Assembly: GCF_023343835.1 (NCBI RefSeq)
Contig: NC_064435.1
Location: 81,974,134 to 82,038,133 of the forward strand
Reading direction: 5' to 3'
Length of the DNA stretch: 64,000 bases
Source of the DNA: Lagopus muta
Lineage: Eukaryota > Chordata > Aves > Galliformes > Phasianidae
Shown: one piece after another, positions 1 to 11,900 of the stretch
Layout of the letters: each line of letters opens with the position of its first letter
How positions within the stretch are numbered: position 1 is the stretch's first letter
Notes under the pieces: model-generated
Told to the model about the DNA's origin: nothing
The model's database searches: none
What the model saw: the letters and a program-made list of their open reading frames with translations, nothing else
Program-made: the position numbers and the translations under genes

Positions 1-1434
1 CTCTGTGCTGTACACACAACAGGCTTTGTGTCTTATGCGATGCTGAGACTATCACTTTTTCTCTCATGCTTTCAGTATCCAATTATTTTTCTATGTTTAG
101 CACATAATTAAATGTCCCAAATATTTTACCTTCTCTTGTTTTCCACTGCAGTGAGTAGCAATTGTTTCACTGGATCGTTATGTTTGTATTTGTATCAGAA
201 TGTTTGCTTTTTCCTATCATTATTCCACTTGTGTAGTCCATGTATAGTGGTAACCATGAAGAAGTTTGTTTTTTAACCATATTCTGCCACATCAGCTTGC
301 AGACATTCTGATCTTTATGTGGATGCCCACTGCATGGCATCCTTTTATTCCTGAGAGCCTCAGCCTTGGTAAGTTGAGAGACTCATTCCATTAAAAGTGC
401 ATGAAGTTGCTTCTCTCTGGCATGGTGAGCGCTCCAAGGTTGCTGTGCTGTCAGCAACTCTTGAAGATACTCAGACTTTGGCCCATCTCCCTGGATTTAG
501 AGCAGGATTTTGAACTCACTGGATGGAGTGGTGAACCCTTAGAAACTGAAGAGGCCCCATGTGATTGGAGAGAGCAAAGTTTGTCTTTTGAAAAGGGACA
601 TCTCTGACAGTTCCATATTTAAATCCCTGTGGAATCAACTCCTTGCTCAATACCTGTGCTTGATACATGGTTTTCCCAAAGAGAGAGGGATTGGAGAAGG
701 ACAAGCAGTTTGCACCAGTGCTATCCTGGTGTATACCTGGAGTCTACCTTGGTTTCATACCAAACTGGTTCATACCTGATGTACAACCACTGAGCATTAC
801 TTTCTTCAAAGAATCAATGAACTGCTTTAAAAACAAAACTAATAAAAAGCCTAACCACAATCTTGAAGCCTATGGCTTTGCAATATTTTTCTGGCTTTCC
901 ATGGCAGCAAAATTTTGTGTCACCAGTTATCTTGTTATCCTATGGAGACTTTGGATATTCTTTTGGTATAATGGAGAATTAAATTTTTCTTCCTATACGT
1001 CACAACTATGATGTTTCATTGTTCCTTGAGTGAGATTCCATTTCTTTTGGTGCTTTGAGGCCTTAGAACTCTTTAACGGGAAGTGCTTGGATCTGAGGTG
1101 GGTTGACTATATTCTATTACTGAGACACCTGTAACAGTGCACCAGGGAAATATCTTTTCAGGTTTTATTGTGTAACTTGTTCTGTTTGCAAGATTCCCTT
1201 GTGCTGGGAGCTGTGAGAGGGAAGAGCCTCACACCACCCTCATGTTGGTTCTTCTTTTGCTGGCATTCATCAGCAAACTAAGGTGGTGTGTTGAAATGAA
1301 AAAAAGTAGATAGGGACCAAAATGCTGGGCCAAACGATAAATAACTGAATAGTTTCACTGAGCTTTTAATGAATGCATCTAATACTCAAGAGGCTTCCTA
1401 TTTTGGATGATACTTGTGAAACATTCTTTCATTA
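1..1434. other. Unannotated intronic sequence
   Basis: I see no exon, RNA gene or recognisable repeat. The open frames here (up to 114 codons at 667-1011) lack recognisable domains and look like chance frames. The bases just before 1435 may be a more decayed upstream part of the neighbouring CR1 copy. Confidence 0.5.
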
Positions 1435-2676
1435 TATAACTGGGTTTAGGTTCATGAAAGGCAGGTCATGCTTGACCTATTCGATCTTTTATGACCATGT
1501 GGCTTGCCTTGTGGATGAGGGAAAGACTGTGAATGTAATCTACCTAGACTTTAGTGAAGTCTTTGACTGTAATTCCCACTTTTTTTTTGTCCCTTCCTGG
1601 AGAAGCTGGCAGCCCATGGCTTGGACATGTGTACTCTTCTCTGGGTAAAAGACTGGCTGGAGGGCCATTCACCTCATAATGAGTGGTGAATGGAGTTAAA
1701 TCCAGCTGGCAAACAGTCACCAGAGGTGCTTTCCAGTGGTAAATATAGGGACAAACTCTGATATTTTTATTGATGATCTGGATGAGGGGATTGAATGCAC
1801 CCTCAGTAACTTTGCAGATTACACTGATTTGGGAATAGTGTTGATCTGCATGAGGGTAGGAGGTTCCTGAAAAGGGGTTTGGATAGGCTGGATCACTTGG
1901 CTGAGGCCAATTGTACGAGCTTTAACAAAAGCGAGTGCTGAGTCTTGCACTTTGACCACAACAAGCCCATCTCTACAGGCTGGGGCAGAGTGGCTGGAAA
2001 GCAGTGCAGAAGAAAAGTATTTGGGAGTGTTAGTTGACATCTGACTGAACTCAAGCCAACAGTGTGCCCAGGTGGTCAAGAAGCCCAATGGCATCCTGTC
2101 TTGTGTCAGAAATAACGTAGCCAGCAGAAGCAGGGAGGCGATTGTTTCCCTGTGCTTAGCTCTGCTGAGGCCACACCACAGTAATGCATTCAGTATTGGG
2201 CCCCTCACTATAGGAAAGACATCAAGGCCCTGGTGCATGTCCCGAGAAGGGCAACGAAGCTGATGTGGGATCACAAATCTGATGAGGATTGGCTGAGGGA
2301 ACTGAGATTGTTTAGTCTGGAGAAGAGGAAGCTCAGAGTAGACCTTACTGCCCTCTATGACTACCTAAAAGGAAGTTGTGGTGAGCTGAGAGTCAGCCTC
2401 TTCTTCAAGATAACTTGTAATAGGGCAAGAGATAATGGCCTCAAGTTGCGCCACGCAAGGTTTAGGTTGGATATTAGGAAACATTTCTTCACAGAAAGAG
2501 AGGTGAAGCACTGGCACAGGCTGCCCATGGAGGTGGTGGTGTCACCATCCCTGGAGGTGTTCGAGAGCCATGTGGATATGGCACTGGGCAACATGGTTAA
2601 TGGGCATGGTGGTGATGGGTGGACAGTTGGACTGCATATTTTAGTTGTCTTTTCCAACCTTAATGATTCTATGATC
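1435..2676 (+). mobile_element. CR1 LINE, 5'-truncated, with decayed reverse transcriptase
   Basis: This is a sense-strand CR1 non-LTR retrotransposon copy. CR1 ORF2 encodes an endonuclease and reverse transcriptase used for target-primed insertion; only the C-terminal half survives here. Visible pieces, in order, are VIYLDFSEVFD (about 1535-1570), the finger/palm strand FIDDLDEGIECTLS (about 1767-1808) followed by a decayed catalytic box FADYTD where active copies have FADDT, then [25 protein letters not shown], and finally a 154-codon open stretch (2233-2697) with [20 protein letters not shown] and [11 protein letters not shown]. Frames shift several times, so it is dead. The 3' end is the usual TTTTCCAACCTTAATGATTC tail with about one and a half tail units. 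The exact 5' breakpoint is uncertain and could be nearer 1370. Confidence 0.93.
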
Positions 2677-5600
2677 TCTGTTTCTTCTGACGTGTAAGAA
2701 ATTAGGTGACAGATTTAGGTAGGAGAGGAAAATTATTATATATACCAAGTGTTCAGATACTTGAAAACTGTTTAAATCCTATTTATGGATACTTAAGAGC
2801 ATCTCAGGGACTTAGAAGGTGAACAAGTTTCAGTGCTTGCATTTTTTGTCTAGCTTTCAGTAACTTCACTAGCAGATGTTGTTTATGTGCTTTGCCACTA
2901 CATCCCATTCAGTTCTTTTTTTCTCTCAGTAACCTTATTAACAGAATTTTTACCTTTTTTTTTTTTTTTCAAGAGTGAGAGATGAGCTTAAAAATGAATT
3001 AATATTAAAGAAAAGAAGAGTGAAAAAGACAAGCAGGTTCAAGGTTCTGTATTCAGGTGCAGATTTCACCATGTCCGAATAAAAGATAGCAAAAAGTCCA
3101 TTATGGTCTCAAGTTTTTGAAATAGAATAGCTATCTCCCATTCTCTCTCAATGAGCACACATCTCTTTTACAATCAAAACCACAAAGAAAATAACAACCA
3201 ACGCAGTGGTCAAGTAATGTTGAGGATCTCAGAATGATTATGTTGAGCTGAACTGTCTTTGAAACTGAACATGCTTCTGCCAGGTATCAGCTGTTCAACA
3301 GAAATGGCCATTCCCTGCTTTCTGTGGGTTTAAAACAATTCTTTCTTCTGGAGGTGATCTAGTGCCTTTCCCTAGCATGAAAATCAGTTTAAACAAAAAC
3401 GTGTCCATTTAAAAAAATATGCTCTTATATACAATACACTCTTCCAGAGAAATGGAGTATTAGCATTTGAAAGGACAGATAAGAATGCATCTCTGGGAAA
3501 GGCCTTTGTTCAGAGAATTACAGCTATATTCTACATGCATATCACCATGGTAATTGAATTGTTTGGCCTTGACAGTAAGGTATATAGCACAAGCCTTTTG
3601 CCATTTTCCATGATGTGGTTCCTAGCAAAGAGTGCAATTTGTCAATTTAAAATTTATAGTATGACATTTAGCAGTTGCGCTTACTATAATAGTGGTGGAT
3701 GTGGTCTGGAAGCATGAAACAAAAAGGAAAAGGTAATTGCATCTTCTGTGTGCTGTTGGATGCTGAAGTTTTTGGTGTCTTTTTAACACAGGAAAGTGGA
3801 GAAGCAGGCTTCAGTTAAATTGGAGAGAAAAGCTTTGGCTGGATAACCAAAAAGCTTTGGCTGGATATAACCTCTCTCAAAGAGAGGTTATAGCTCTTAA
3901 ATGTGTTTTCTGCAGGAACTGTGGCCAAAATCTACCAGTTGTGGAGGCCTTCCTTCCCATAGATTTCAGACAACAAATGTAGGTGGCTGTATCTGAATTG
4001 TGTATCCAAGGTAGTCTCACTCATTAGCCTTGTTGCAAACTAAATGGGACCATAGACAGATACAGCTTCTATTGGCTTTCCTTAAAGTAGTTTTCTGGGA
4101 TGTTGGTAGGGATTTTTGTGGTGTCACCAGCACTAAGGGTTTAACATCATATTTGTAGGCTGGAGCGTTCAGTATAGGGGAGTTTTACCTGCTGTAAACT
4201 TAAGGTGTTTTTCTGGTTCCAAAGGAAGTCAGACTCCATATCTGGAGAAGTATAAGTTGAGAATACCTGTCTACATGCTTGGCATTTCTGCAGTTAAATA
4301 ATTTCCACATGAGCCATTCTAGAATTGTTTGAGCCAGAAGGCAAAGTCAAAGCTGTGCTCTCTGCATGGCTGCAGCAACTATGATGTTAGCAAGAGAGAG
4401 TACTTCCACGTCATCCCTCCTAGGACAGTCCTTCACAAACAAGACTTTCTTTGGAATGTAGGATGCAAATTGCTGTTGCAGAATCAGGAGAGCCTCCAAG
4501 AACCTCATTCACACAACTCAGTTAATATAAAGAAAAGAATCTTAAATAGTGGTGTTGTCATGTGTATAGGAAGAGGTCCAATACAGAAGTGGTGGTGAGT
4601 AGTACTGCATAGTGCATTGCTTGGCATACAGAAGAGACTCCTTGTTTCACCCCTATATGCTGTGGGAGATTGTCATCTCTGGTCTTCTATTCCTCAAAGC
4701 AAATCCTGCTTTCTAGAAAAATGCCCGATTCTCCTTTGTCCTCACCCACATAAGAGCAGGGCTAACCTCCATACAGAAGTCTCTGTCTTAAGACAGAAAG
4801 TAGAACACAGTTAAAAGTGCTTGGGATTTTTTTCCTCCAGCTCACTGCTGCCCTTTAAAGCTCCTTCTACAAAAGCATGGTGGGGAATTCTTGTTACAGT
4901 ACTGCATGTCAGTAAGACAAAGCCAACACCTGACATTTATTCCTTAAGTAATGTTTTGGTTACCGAAAGACCTGGTGTCTTCCTTTTATCTAACCACAGA
5001 GGCAGCTTCCCCAGTGGCTGCAGATCCAGTTGTGTGGCTGTTGGTAGCTTCTAGGATCAGCTGTATAGACAATTTGTATTGAAAGCATCCGTCAGTGGAT
5101 TTCTATGCTGGGGAAGCTAACACACAGGTATTGTTTTTTATTGCCTTTCATTCTAGCCATAGTTCCAGTGTCAGCTCACTTTCATGATCATTTTACTAGA
5201 CAGCTGGGAGACTGAGGTTCCTTAATTTCTAGCTGTGCAAAGATAAAGGCTGAAATAGCGAAACATAGACACTGACCTTCAGGACGGCCTCATGCAGGGA
5301 ATCTGACCCGGCAGTGAGCATTTCTCTAGCACGTGGATGTGGCTGCATGCCAGTTCCTTAAAATCACAAGGCAAAACTGCTTCCTCCAAAAAATGCGTGA
5401 AAGGACATGAGACATTGTTTCACTTCAGTGTTTTTTCACTGACTGTGTTCTTGTTTCCTCCTGTGGCCTCAGAATACATCCCTGTCTTCCTTTTCCCTTT
5501 GAGCAGTGCTTCACTGTATTCACTGCATTTCATTACCTGAGAGCCGCAGGCTGGCGCAGAGGAGACTTGTGACATTGAGATCAGCTAAAGCCTAATGGGA

Positions 5601-7679
5601 GGGAAGGAGTCCACGTGACTGCAACCTGCAGCTTAGGTAAATAAAGCCTCATGCACTCAAGCTCCTATTTTTATTTTCTTTTTTTTATATTACTATTATT
5701 TTTGTGTATTTTTTACCTGGTGAAGCTGCTGTTCTTGGTTTTAGCCTCAGTTTTTCTGTTGGTCAGGGTAGAGAGCTGCTGTTTCTCTATCTGTATTCTG
5801 CAGCATGACATGCAGGAGAGAGTTCATTATGCAGCAGCAGAACTGTCTTTACGATAGGCTGTGACTGTGCGTCCTCACAGAACATGCAAACGTACAAAGC
5901 AGGAAAGAAAATCAGCAAATGTATTATTTGCTGACGATAATTGTTTCCAGTTGCAGCTGATGATAGTGATTAATCACGTAGTGTTAGTATTTTATTTGGG
6001 GATAGGACAGGTATTAAGGGGAAAAGACCAAGAAGTACTCTTCCTCATCTGCCTTGAAAAGTTAGCTGGTAGTGCCTTGATAGCAATGCTTCAGTTTTCT
6101 GAAACGTAAGAGTTTGTCTTTTTTTGAGATAATAATAATTATTATGTAATAACAATTATACTTCTTTCTAATTAGTAATAAACATGCAAATAATCCTAGC
6201 TAAAAGAAGAATGTAACATTCCAACCACATGAGTGATGCATAGCCAGCCATGTGTGTCAGTATTTATGTCATTGCTCAAGTATAATTACATTTACATTAA
6301 TTGCATTTAATGCAATCCCTGTTTTATCTCCCATACCAATGCCTAACTGCAGTTGCAGCTGTCTGAACTGCAGTCCAATGCTACTCTCTGAGACATCTGG
6401 CCTTTCCTAATTTAGATGCCTCCTAAAGATGCTGTTCTCCTGAACTCCCACAGGAAACTAAAGCATCATATTGTGACCGATTTAATTTGCCCATTAATGA
6501 ACTGCTCACTAGGGTGGAGGGAGGGAAATATATGAACACACCAAACAAGAGAAATTGTTACCTTCACTTAACCATGACCAGTGAAGGAATTATGCTGTAG
6601 CTACCCCTACCACAGCTTAACTATGTTAAGCAAACATGTGCTTACTTCACATCAGATGGTAGCAATAGCTTTCCTTTCTGCAATATATTCCCAGTATATA
6701 GTAGAGTTTCAGGATCAGGCATATGTCTGTACAGCTGCTGAAGAGATTTCCAGCCAGAGCAATTTGGAAATGTTTTCGTCCAGGTGGATTGTTATGCTGT
6801 TAAAAGTCAAAGTGTTACAAGCTGTAATGGTACTTGGTAGTCTTTTGTGAAAATTGTTTCTGTTGAGCCCCGATTAGTTATCCCTTCCTCTTAATCAAAT
6901 TTCTCTGTGTAGCATGTCCGAACCCTTCTTATTCCATTTCCTTGTTTCTCCTAGTTCTCCCCATCTGCTTTGCAGTGGTGGAGCAGAGCAGAGCAACACC
7001 TTCTCTGCAGTTACACTTCCCTCTTTTCTCTTGAAAATCACTTTTCTACATTTATCCTGCACCCTGGGGATGCTCTTGGCTGTTTTTTAGCAGTTACTGC
7101 AGTCAGCTAGCACCTTATGAAACATAGTGTGCCATTTCTTATACGAGTCAAATTTCACTTGCTTTGTCTTCAAAGAAAAATGGAGGAATGCTTTAATCTT
7201 TGTTTTTGTTTTTAAACTGCCAGTGGGAGCAGGGCAAGCTTCCCACCAAAGTTGGGTGGGACAAAGTTGGTATAGCTGTTCTGAGGTCAAAAACTGCCTG
7301 TGCCTATTTCTAGAAGGATCTGATGTTGAAATGAGTATCTTAAGAGTTATCCTTGTGTATGTGCACGTATAGCCTTATAGTTTCAATCACAAAGTCATAA
7401 TAAACATGGTATCTGACATTCAACAGTTTTCAGAAGAAAGATGACCTGAAGCTTGATTTGCCATGTAAATTCAGTAATACATGCACTGCAGTTGTAGAGA
7501 TTCCCCTTTCTTGCAAGAGCTCTGCACTCTATCCTGGTTTTGATGGAGAGTGAAACATGGATTGCATTCTTTCTCGTAAAGATTTTTTTTGCTCTCTTAC
7601 TCAGCCTATTGTTTTGCTTCTAGTTTTGCATTTACTTGCCTTTGCTTAACTCAGCAACCGTTAAATATTCTTTTTATTC
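2677..7679. other. Unannotated intronic sequence
   Basis: Apart from a T15 tract (2955-2969) and the repeat/hairpin at 3828-3892, I recognise nothing. AT-rich patches occur around 5670-5720 and 6120-6200. Short open frames (all under 100 codons) show no domains and overlap one another on both strands, as expected by chance. Confidence 0.5.
3828..3892. repeat. 18-bp direct repeat running into a perfect 12-bp hairpin
   Basis: The 18-mer AAAAGCTTTGGCTGGATA occurs at 3828-3845 and again at 3850-3867. The second copy leads straight into an inverted repeat: arm TATAACCTCTCT (3866-3877), loop CAA, arm AGAGAGGTTATA (3881-3892), with no mismatch. A direct duplication joined to a snap-back palindrome is typical of a local replication template switch. 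No function is implied. Confidence 0.85.
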
Positions 7680-7700
7680 TTTTTTTTTTTTTTTTTTTTT
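7680..7700. repeat. T21 homopolymer
   Basis: An uninterrupted run of 21 T lies 26 bp before the 3' end of an antisense CR1 stub. CR1 does not carry a poly(A) tail, so this is either an independent tract or the tail of a separate, unrecognised retrocopy. Confidence 0.9.
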
Positions 7701-7726
7701 AATTTTCATTAAAATTTTAAAAAATG

Positions 7727-7806
7727 ATAGAATCATTAAGGTTGGAAAAGACCACTAAGATCATCTTGTCCAACTGTTAACCCATTATGCCCACTAACCA
7801 TGTCTC
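7727..7806 (-). mobile_element. CR1 LINE 3' stub
   Basis: On the - strand this is the last ~80 bp of a CR1. The + strand reads GATAGAATCATTAAGGTTGG, then AAGACCACTAAGATCATC and a CCACTAACCATG block, the complement of the conserved CR1 3' untranslated end. It is strongly 5'-truncated and inserted antisense in the FARS2 intron. Confidence 0.9.
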
Positions 7807-8559
7807 TTTCCCTTGGTCGCTTTTGTCTTTTCTTTCCACAGCAAAGGGTAAGAAATTTTGACATTTGCTCCTGCTATCAGGTCATGCTGTGTTCTTCTGA
7901 GTTTGCTGGGCTGTCCCTGCTTTGTCACAGGGTTGGTGGGTGAGATGGCAGTTCCCTTTGTGGCCACTTTCACAAGCAAGCCATCCCAAGCAGCTCTGTG
8001 AGGACTGGAGGCCTCTGCCTCACCTCACAGCAACTGCTGGGAGACCAGTTTCTTCCCATCATGGTACATGGGAAGGGTACATATGTCAGTGTGACCGTGA
8101 AGATGGAGGACAACATCCTGTATCACCTCATTTGAAAAATGAATGTTGCTTTTGTGGCTGTGTTGAGACTCATCCTCCATGCCGGAGAATGATGAGGCCT
8201 GAGATGCGTCGCATTATCTAACAGTGCTGCTTCCCAGCATGTGGAGTTTGAGTGGTGTTTTCCATATATCTGTCACCAGCCCCACCAGTTTGAGGGGGCT
8301 GTGTGTGCACAGTGCTCCCTGGAGACAGCACCAAAACGAGAGACCTGCAGCAAAACTGAGTGGATGTATAAGGTGGACTTCAGCAAAGTCTTCTGCCACA
8401 AAATTAAAATTCAGCTCAGTCCTGCCTCTCCAGACTGTGTACTTTAGCATTAAGATGATTTTCAAGCAACAGGAACAAAATTAGGCAGCAAATAAAAATT
8501 GGTCCAGAGGGTAAGTGTTTGGCCTCAAGTATTTGCATTTGTAGGCACGTGTATTTATG
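7807..8559. other. Unrecognised, somewhat GC-richer segment before the last FARS2 exon
   Basis: Several overlapping open frames lie here on both strands (for example 7922-8221 +, 8224-8484 +, 8214-8465 -). None resembles a family I know, and none continues into the FARS2 frame. It could be an alternative exon, a decayed processed pseudogene or plain intron; I cannot decide from sequence alone. Confidence 0.3.
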
Positions 8560-8586
8560 AGTCTTCTTTTGGTTTGTGTTTTGTAG
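8560..8586 (+). promoter_or_regulatory. FARS2: Splice acceptor of terminal FARS2 exon
   Basis: A T-rich tract (TCTTCTTTTGG, then TTTGTGTTTTGTAG) ends with AG at 8585-8586. The coding frame that follows needs one base (G8587) to complete the previous codon, so the intron splits a codon after its second base. The boundary is set by the FARS2 homology starting immediately after the AG. Confidence 0.8.
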
Positions 8587-8725
8587 GACAAAGAAGGTCA
8601 GCCATTGCTACCGTATCATTTACCGTCACCCGGAGAGGACTTTAACACAGAATGAGGTGCATCGTATCCATCAAGCTATTGAAGAATCAGCAGTTCGAGA
8701 ACTTGGGGTCGAGGGCAGGTTCTAG
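8587..8725 (+). CDS. FARS2: FARS2 terminal coding exon (mitochondrial phenylalanyl-tRNA synthetase, C-terminus)
   Basis: FARS2 charges mitochondrial tRNA-Phe with phenylalanine in the matrix; it is a single-chain enzyme with a class II catalytic core and a C-terminal ferredoxin-fold anticodon-binding (FDX-ACB) domain. After one base that completes a split codon, this exon gives 45 residues and a TAG stop. The peptide begins [10 protein letters not shown], continues [13 protein letters not shown] and [10 protein letters not shown], and ends LGVEGRF. From memory of the vertebrate family, the SHCYR, YRH.ERTL, IHQA and final GVEGRF segments are the shared signature of the FDX-ACB C-terminus. No frameshift or internal stop is present, so the gene looks intact at this end. 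The earlier exons lie upstream of the window. Assignment rests on remembered homology, not a search, but the match over the whole exon is strong. Confidence 0.93.
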
Positions 8726-8925
8726 CATTGCTGGTCTGATGCCCTAATGAAAGTTGTTTTCTCATTTTTTTTCCCTTTTTTCTGTTTTTCTTTTTCTTTT
8801 TTTTTTTTTGGAATGTGGGATACAAGTGAAGAGGAATTCTGTGACTGAACGTAGCATATGAAACAAATGACAAGGGGGCAATGGTGAAATTACCAAATAA
8901 TAAACATTTCTGTTAAGAAATAATT
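8726..8925 (+). other. FARS2: FARS2 3' UTR (approximate end)
   Basis: This runs from the FARS2 stop codon to about 20 bp past the AATAAA at 8899-8904. It contains a strongly T-rich block (8765-8809, ending in T13) that would be a long U-rich tract in the mRNA. The cleavage point is estimated from the signal and not observed. Confidence 0.6.
8899..8904 (+). promoter_or_regulatory. FARS2: FARS2 polyadenylation signal
   Basis: A canonical AATAAA lies 174 bp after the FARS2 stop codon, followed by a T/G-containing stretch (TTTCTGTT). It is the first canonical signal downstream of the stop. Confidence 0.75.
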
Positions 8926-11900
8926 GACGAAACATAGGCGCTTTATTTTAAGAAAGTGGGGAGCAGCAGTGATGTGAGATTTCCCTCTTGTTACAACAAG
9001 AAATACACTGTCTGGTGGTTTTCTGTGTTAATTGGTCCCTGGGTTCCAATAAATTCCAGTAAATACTTGGTATTGTTTCTACGTTGACAGGATCTTCTGT
9101 CCATGTAACGAATGAAGCAGAACAGAGACTATTTTGTTCTTCTACCTCTCCCTCTCTTTTAGTAAGAAATGGCGGGTTTTCCTTCATGAAACCTTCCAAG
9201 AGGCAAACCTTGTGAAGTTTGGCTCTTTTGCAATCAGAGTCCTTGGGCATCGCTTTCATTTGCTACATAGAAGGAGCCAGACATGCTCTAGGACTGGACT
9301 TTGGCTGCCTTCAAATGCTGGGCTATTGGTGAGTCTTTCCTGTTGGATGTCCCTGCTATCACAGAAGTTAAGGGAACCACATACTGAGGTTTTCAGAGAT
9401 GTGCACTTTCCCCAAGTGAGGAGATTTCTTATCTCAGTTTTCCTGACACAGTGACCACTGCAATATACGTCTGTTCCCTGTCATAGTCAGCAGTGATGTC
9501 ACATGGGGCAGGATGGCAGAAGAGAGCTCTTCCTTACAGTGCCCTGAAGTGCACCTGCCTTGATCTCTCACACTATCTTACTTTCTAGGAGCAGTGTCTG
9601 CTCAGAAATTTGACTGTTTGGGATTGAAACCTGACTAAAATGGGATCTCCTACTTCAGACACCAGTCAATTTATGAGATGCTCAGCTTTTTCAGGTTACA
9701 ATAACTAAGTCCTGGCAGTAATGATGTTAGGTCCTACAGAGATGTTCAAATGGTCTGATAATTACTTGATGAGCCGTTGCACATGCTGATATTGAATAAG
9801 GGATCTGTTTTTCCTTGTAACGGTATTTCATGCAGTCTTGCAGGTCACATCTGGTTGCTGTGTCGGGAACATTCCCTCCTTCAGGGAAGAAAGCAGTAAA
9901 AGCTCTGCAATAAACAGCATCTAACACTGATTTATACCTTATCAAGAAACATCTGTGCAGCAGGCTTGTATTCAACCGTAAGAAGCCAGTTACTATTGCA
10001 GATGTGACAGAAGCAGAAAGCTTATTTTAATTTCATTACTCAACATATTTAGCTGTGTAAACAAATCCTAATCTAAATTGCTGTTGTGTCATCCAAATAA
10101 CTTGACTATGAAAACAATATGCTAGGCTTTCTGCAAGGCAACAGAATGGGTGCCATTTATGCAACATATGAACCTACTCGGTTATTTTTAAAGTAAGGTC
10201 TACTAAGATCACTAAATACAGTCTAGCACATTTGATCTTGCTCTGTCTCCTTCATCCTTCACCTTTTTGGATTCTCGGTGAGAATCACTGAAGAGGAGTG
10301 TTGCACTGTGCAGTCATTGATCCAAGATAAGGCCCAATCCACACTACCACATTGGGCAGCAAATTATGTGGATATTAATTGATGGTATTGCATGTGGCAA
10401 GTGTACTAGAATCTGCCTGCTATAGCAAGGATAATAATCTCTTGGGAAAAAAAGAGACTGTCTATGGTAGAGTAGGTTGCAAGATTCTCCTTTGTATGTA
10501 CTGATTGATGAAGTCCATTTTCTGCTCCCCGTATCCTTCAGTTCCCTCGTTCCAATTGGATAATTTTGGGGGCATAGAAATGTGGGGAAAGCAAGGAGAA
10601 GAAAAATGGACAGTGAACCTTCCTCACTGTCGCAGCCATGGACATCACTGCAGCAGAGCTTTCTGTGAGGTTGACCTGAAACCATGGGATCATCTTCTGC
10701 AAGTAGTGTTTAAATAGCAGGAACAAAAATGCAAACCATTAAGATTAAAAAAACAGCAACAACAAACAGCTTTTTCAGGAGCAAGCTCAATTTAATTATA
10801 TGGAGGATTCTAAGGTCTATAAAATCAGATAGGCTGGCTGTGAGCATAATAGGAATATTTGAGTATGTTTGGATTAGGTAAGCTTTTGTCATATATATTC
10901 TAGTATTAATCTAATCTAAAAGCCTATTTTTTTCAGCAGATATTCATCACTACTAGCAAAGCAGACTTCAGATTAGAAGGCATGAGTGTTGCATTTTTCT
11001 GCTGCTGTCCTTTGGAAAATATGACTTTTCCTTCATTTCCTGTCCTTAATTTTATTGGGGAAATTTGCTGTGGGCACTAGTGGACTCTAAAGTGAATAAT
11101 TTGAAACCAAATGGCCCCTTGTGGACACCAACAGAGAGCCCATGGGAATCTGAGCATGTAATGACCGTGATTTATTTTACTGCTGGTCAGAGACAGATGA
11201 TGCTGCCAGTATGTCAGTGACTGGTCAGACCTCTGGTGGGATTATAGAAGCCTGACTGAGGAAGACCTTTGGCACAGTCCCTGACCAGCTCTTTAAAAGA
11301 AAGGGCTACCCTGACCCGTCTCTGACTTTTCTTAAGACATGAAGCATGAAGGCATGTAAACTAGTATGAAGGCCGGGAACAACGTAGGTGCCAGGGTAGT
11401 TCTGCTTGTCTCTGCTTCCCTACAGTCTACCTCATGAAAATCTCTTAATCTTTCACAGATCAGCATTGCAAACAACTGTTGTAACTGGGTGAGCTACACA
11501 TCTAGTAAAGGTGGACAGGTTCCTAAATGTCAAAGCAATACCATGCCAGCAGCATTTGAGCAAGTAGTGTACGTGCTGACTGACTAGCATACTGGAAGGC
11601 ACATTGCCCTGCTGCTTGTTTTTATCAACTCTCTGCATTTGGTTTTGTGTTTTGCTGGGTTTTGTTTCAGCAGCCTTTAATAAAAGAGAAAAAAAAAATC
11701 AATTCTAGCAAAAGCAGCGACATGTCCCCAAGAAAACTGGCTGGGGAGTTCTTTGACTGAGCGGTATGTACTGTTTAAATGTTCTGGGTGCTGATTTTGT
11801 TCATAGTCACCATGAGTTTTCAAGTTACCTGTGATTTCTAGGCTTAGGATTTTGCTTTAGTCCCCAGTTTGGGATATTCCTAGGCTGCAGATTTACAGTG

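Larger units (their letters stand above)
1..8586 (+). other. FARS2: FARS2 terminal intron (3' part)
   Basis: This is inferred from the splice acceptor and terminal exon that start at 8587. FARS2 is known to have long introns in vertebrates, and no earlier exon of its catalytic core or of the first half of its anticodon-binding domain could be read in 1-8586 on the + strand. The intron therefore starts outside the window. It contains two CR1 copies (1435-2676 sense, 7727-7806 antisense), a T21 tract and a small hairpin. Short exons without a start codon could have been missed by eye. Confidence 0.65.

Noticed and set aside
2233..2697. 154-codon frame on the + strand as a host gene
   Set aside because: The translation is the C-terminal tail of CR1 ORF2; no independent gene.
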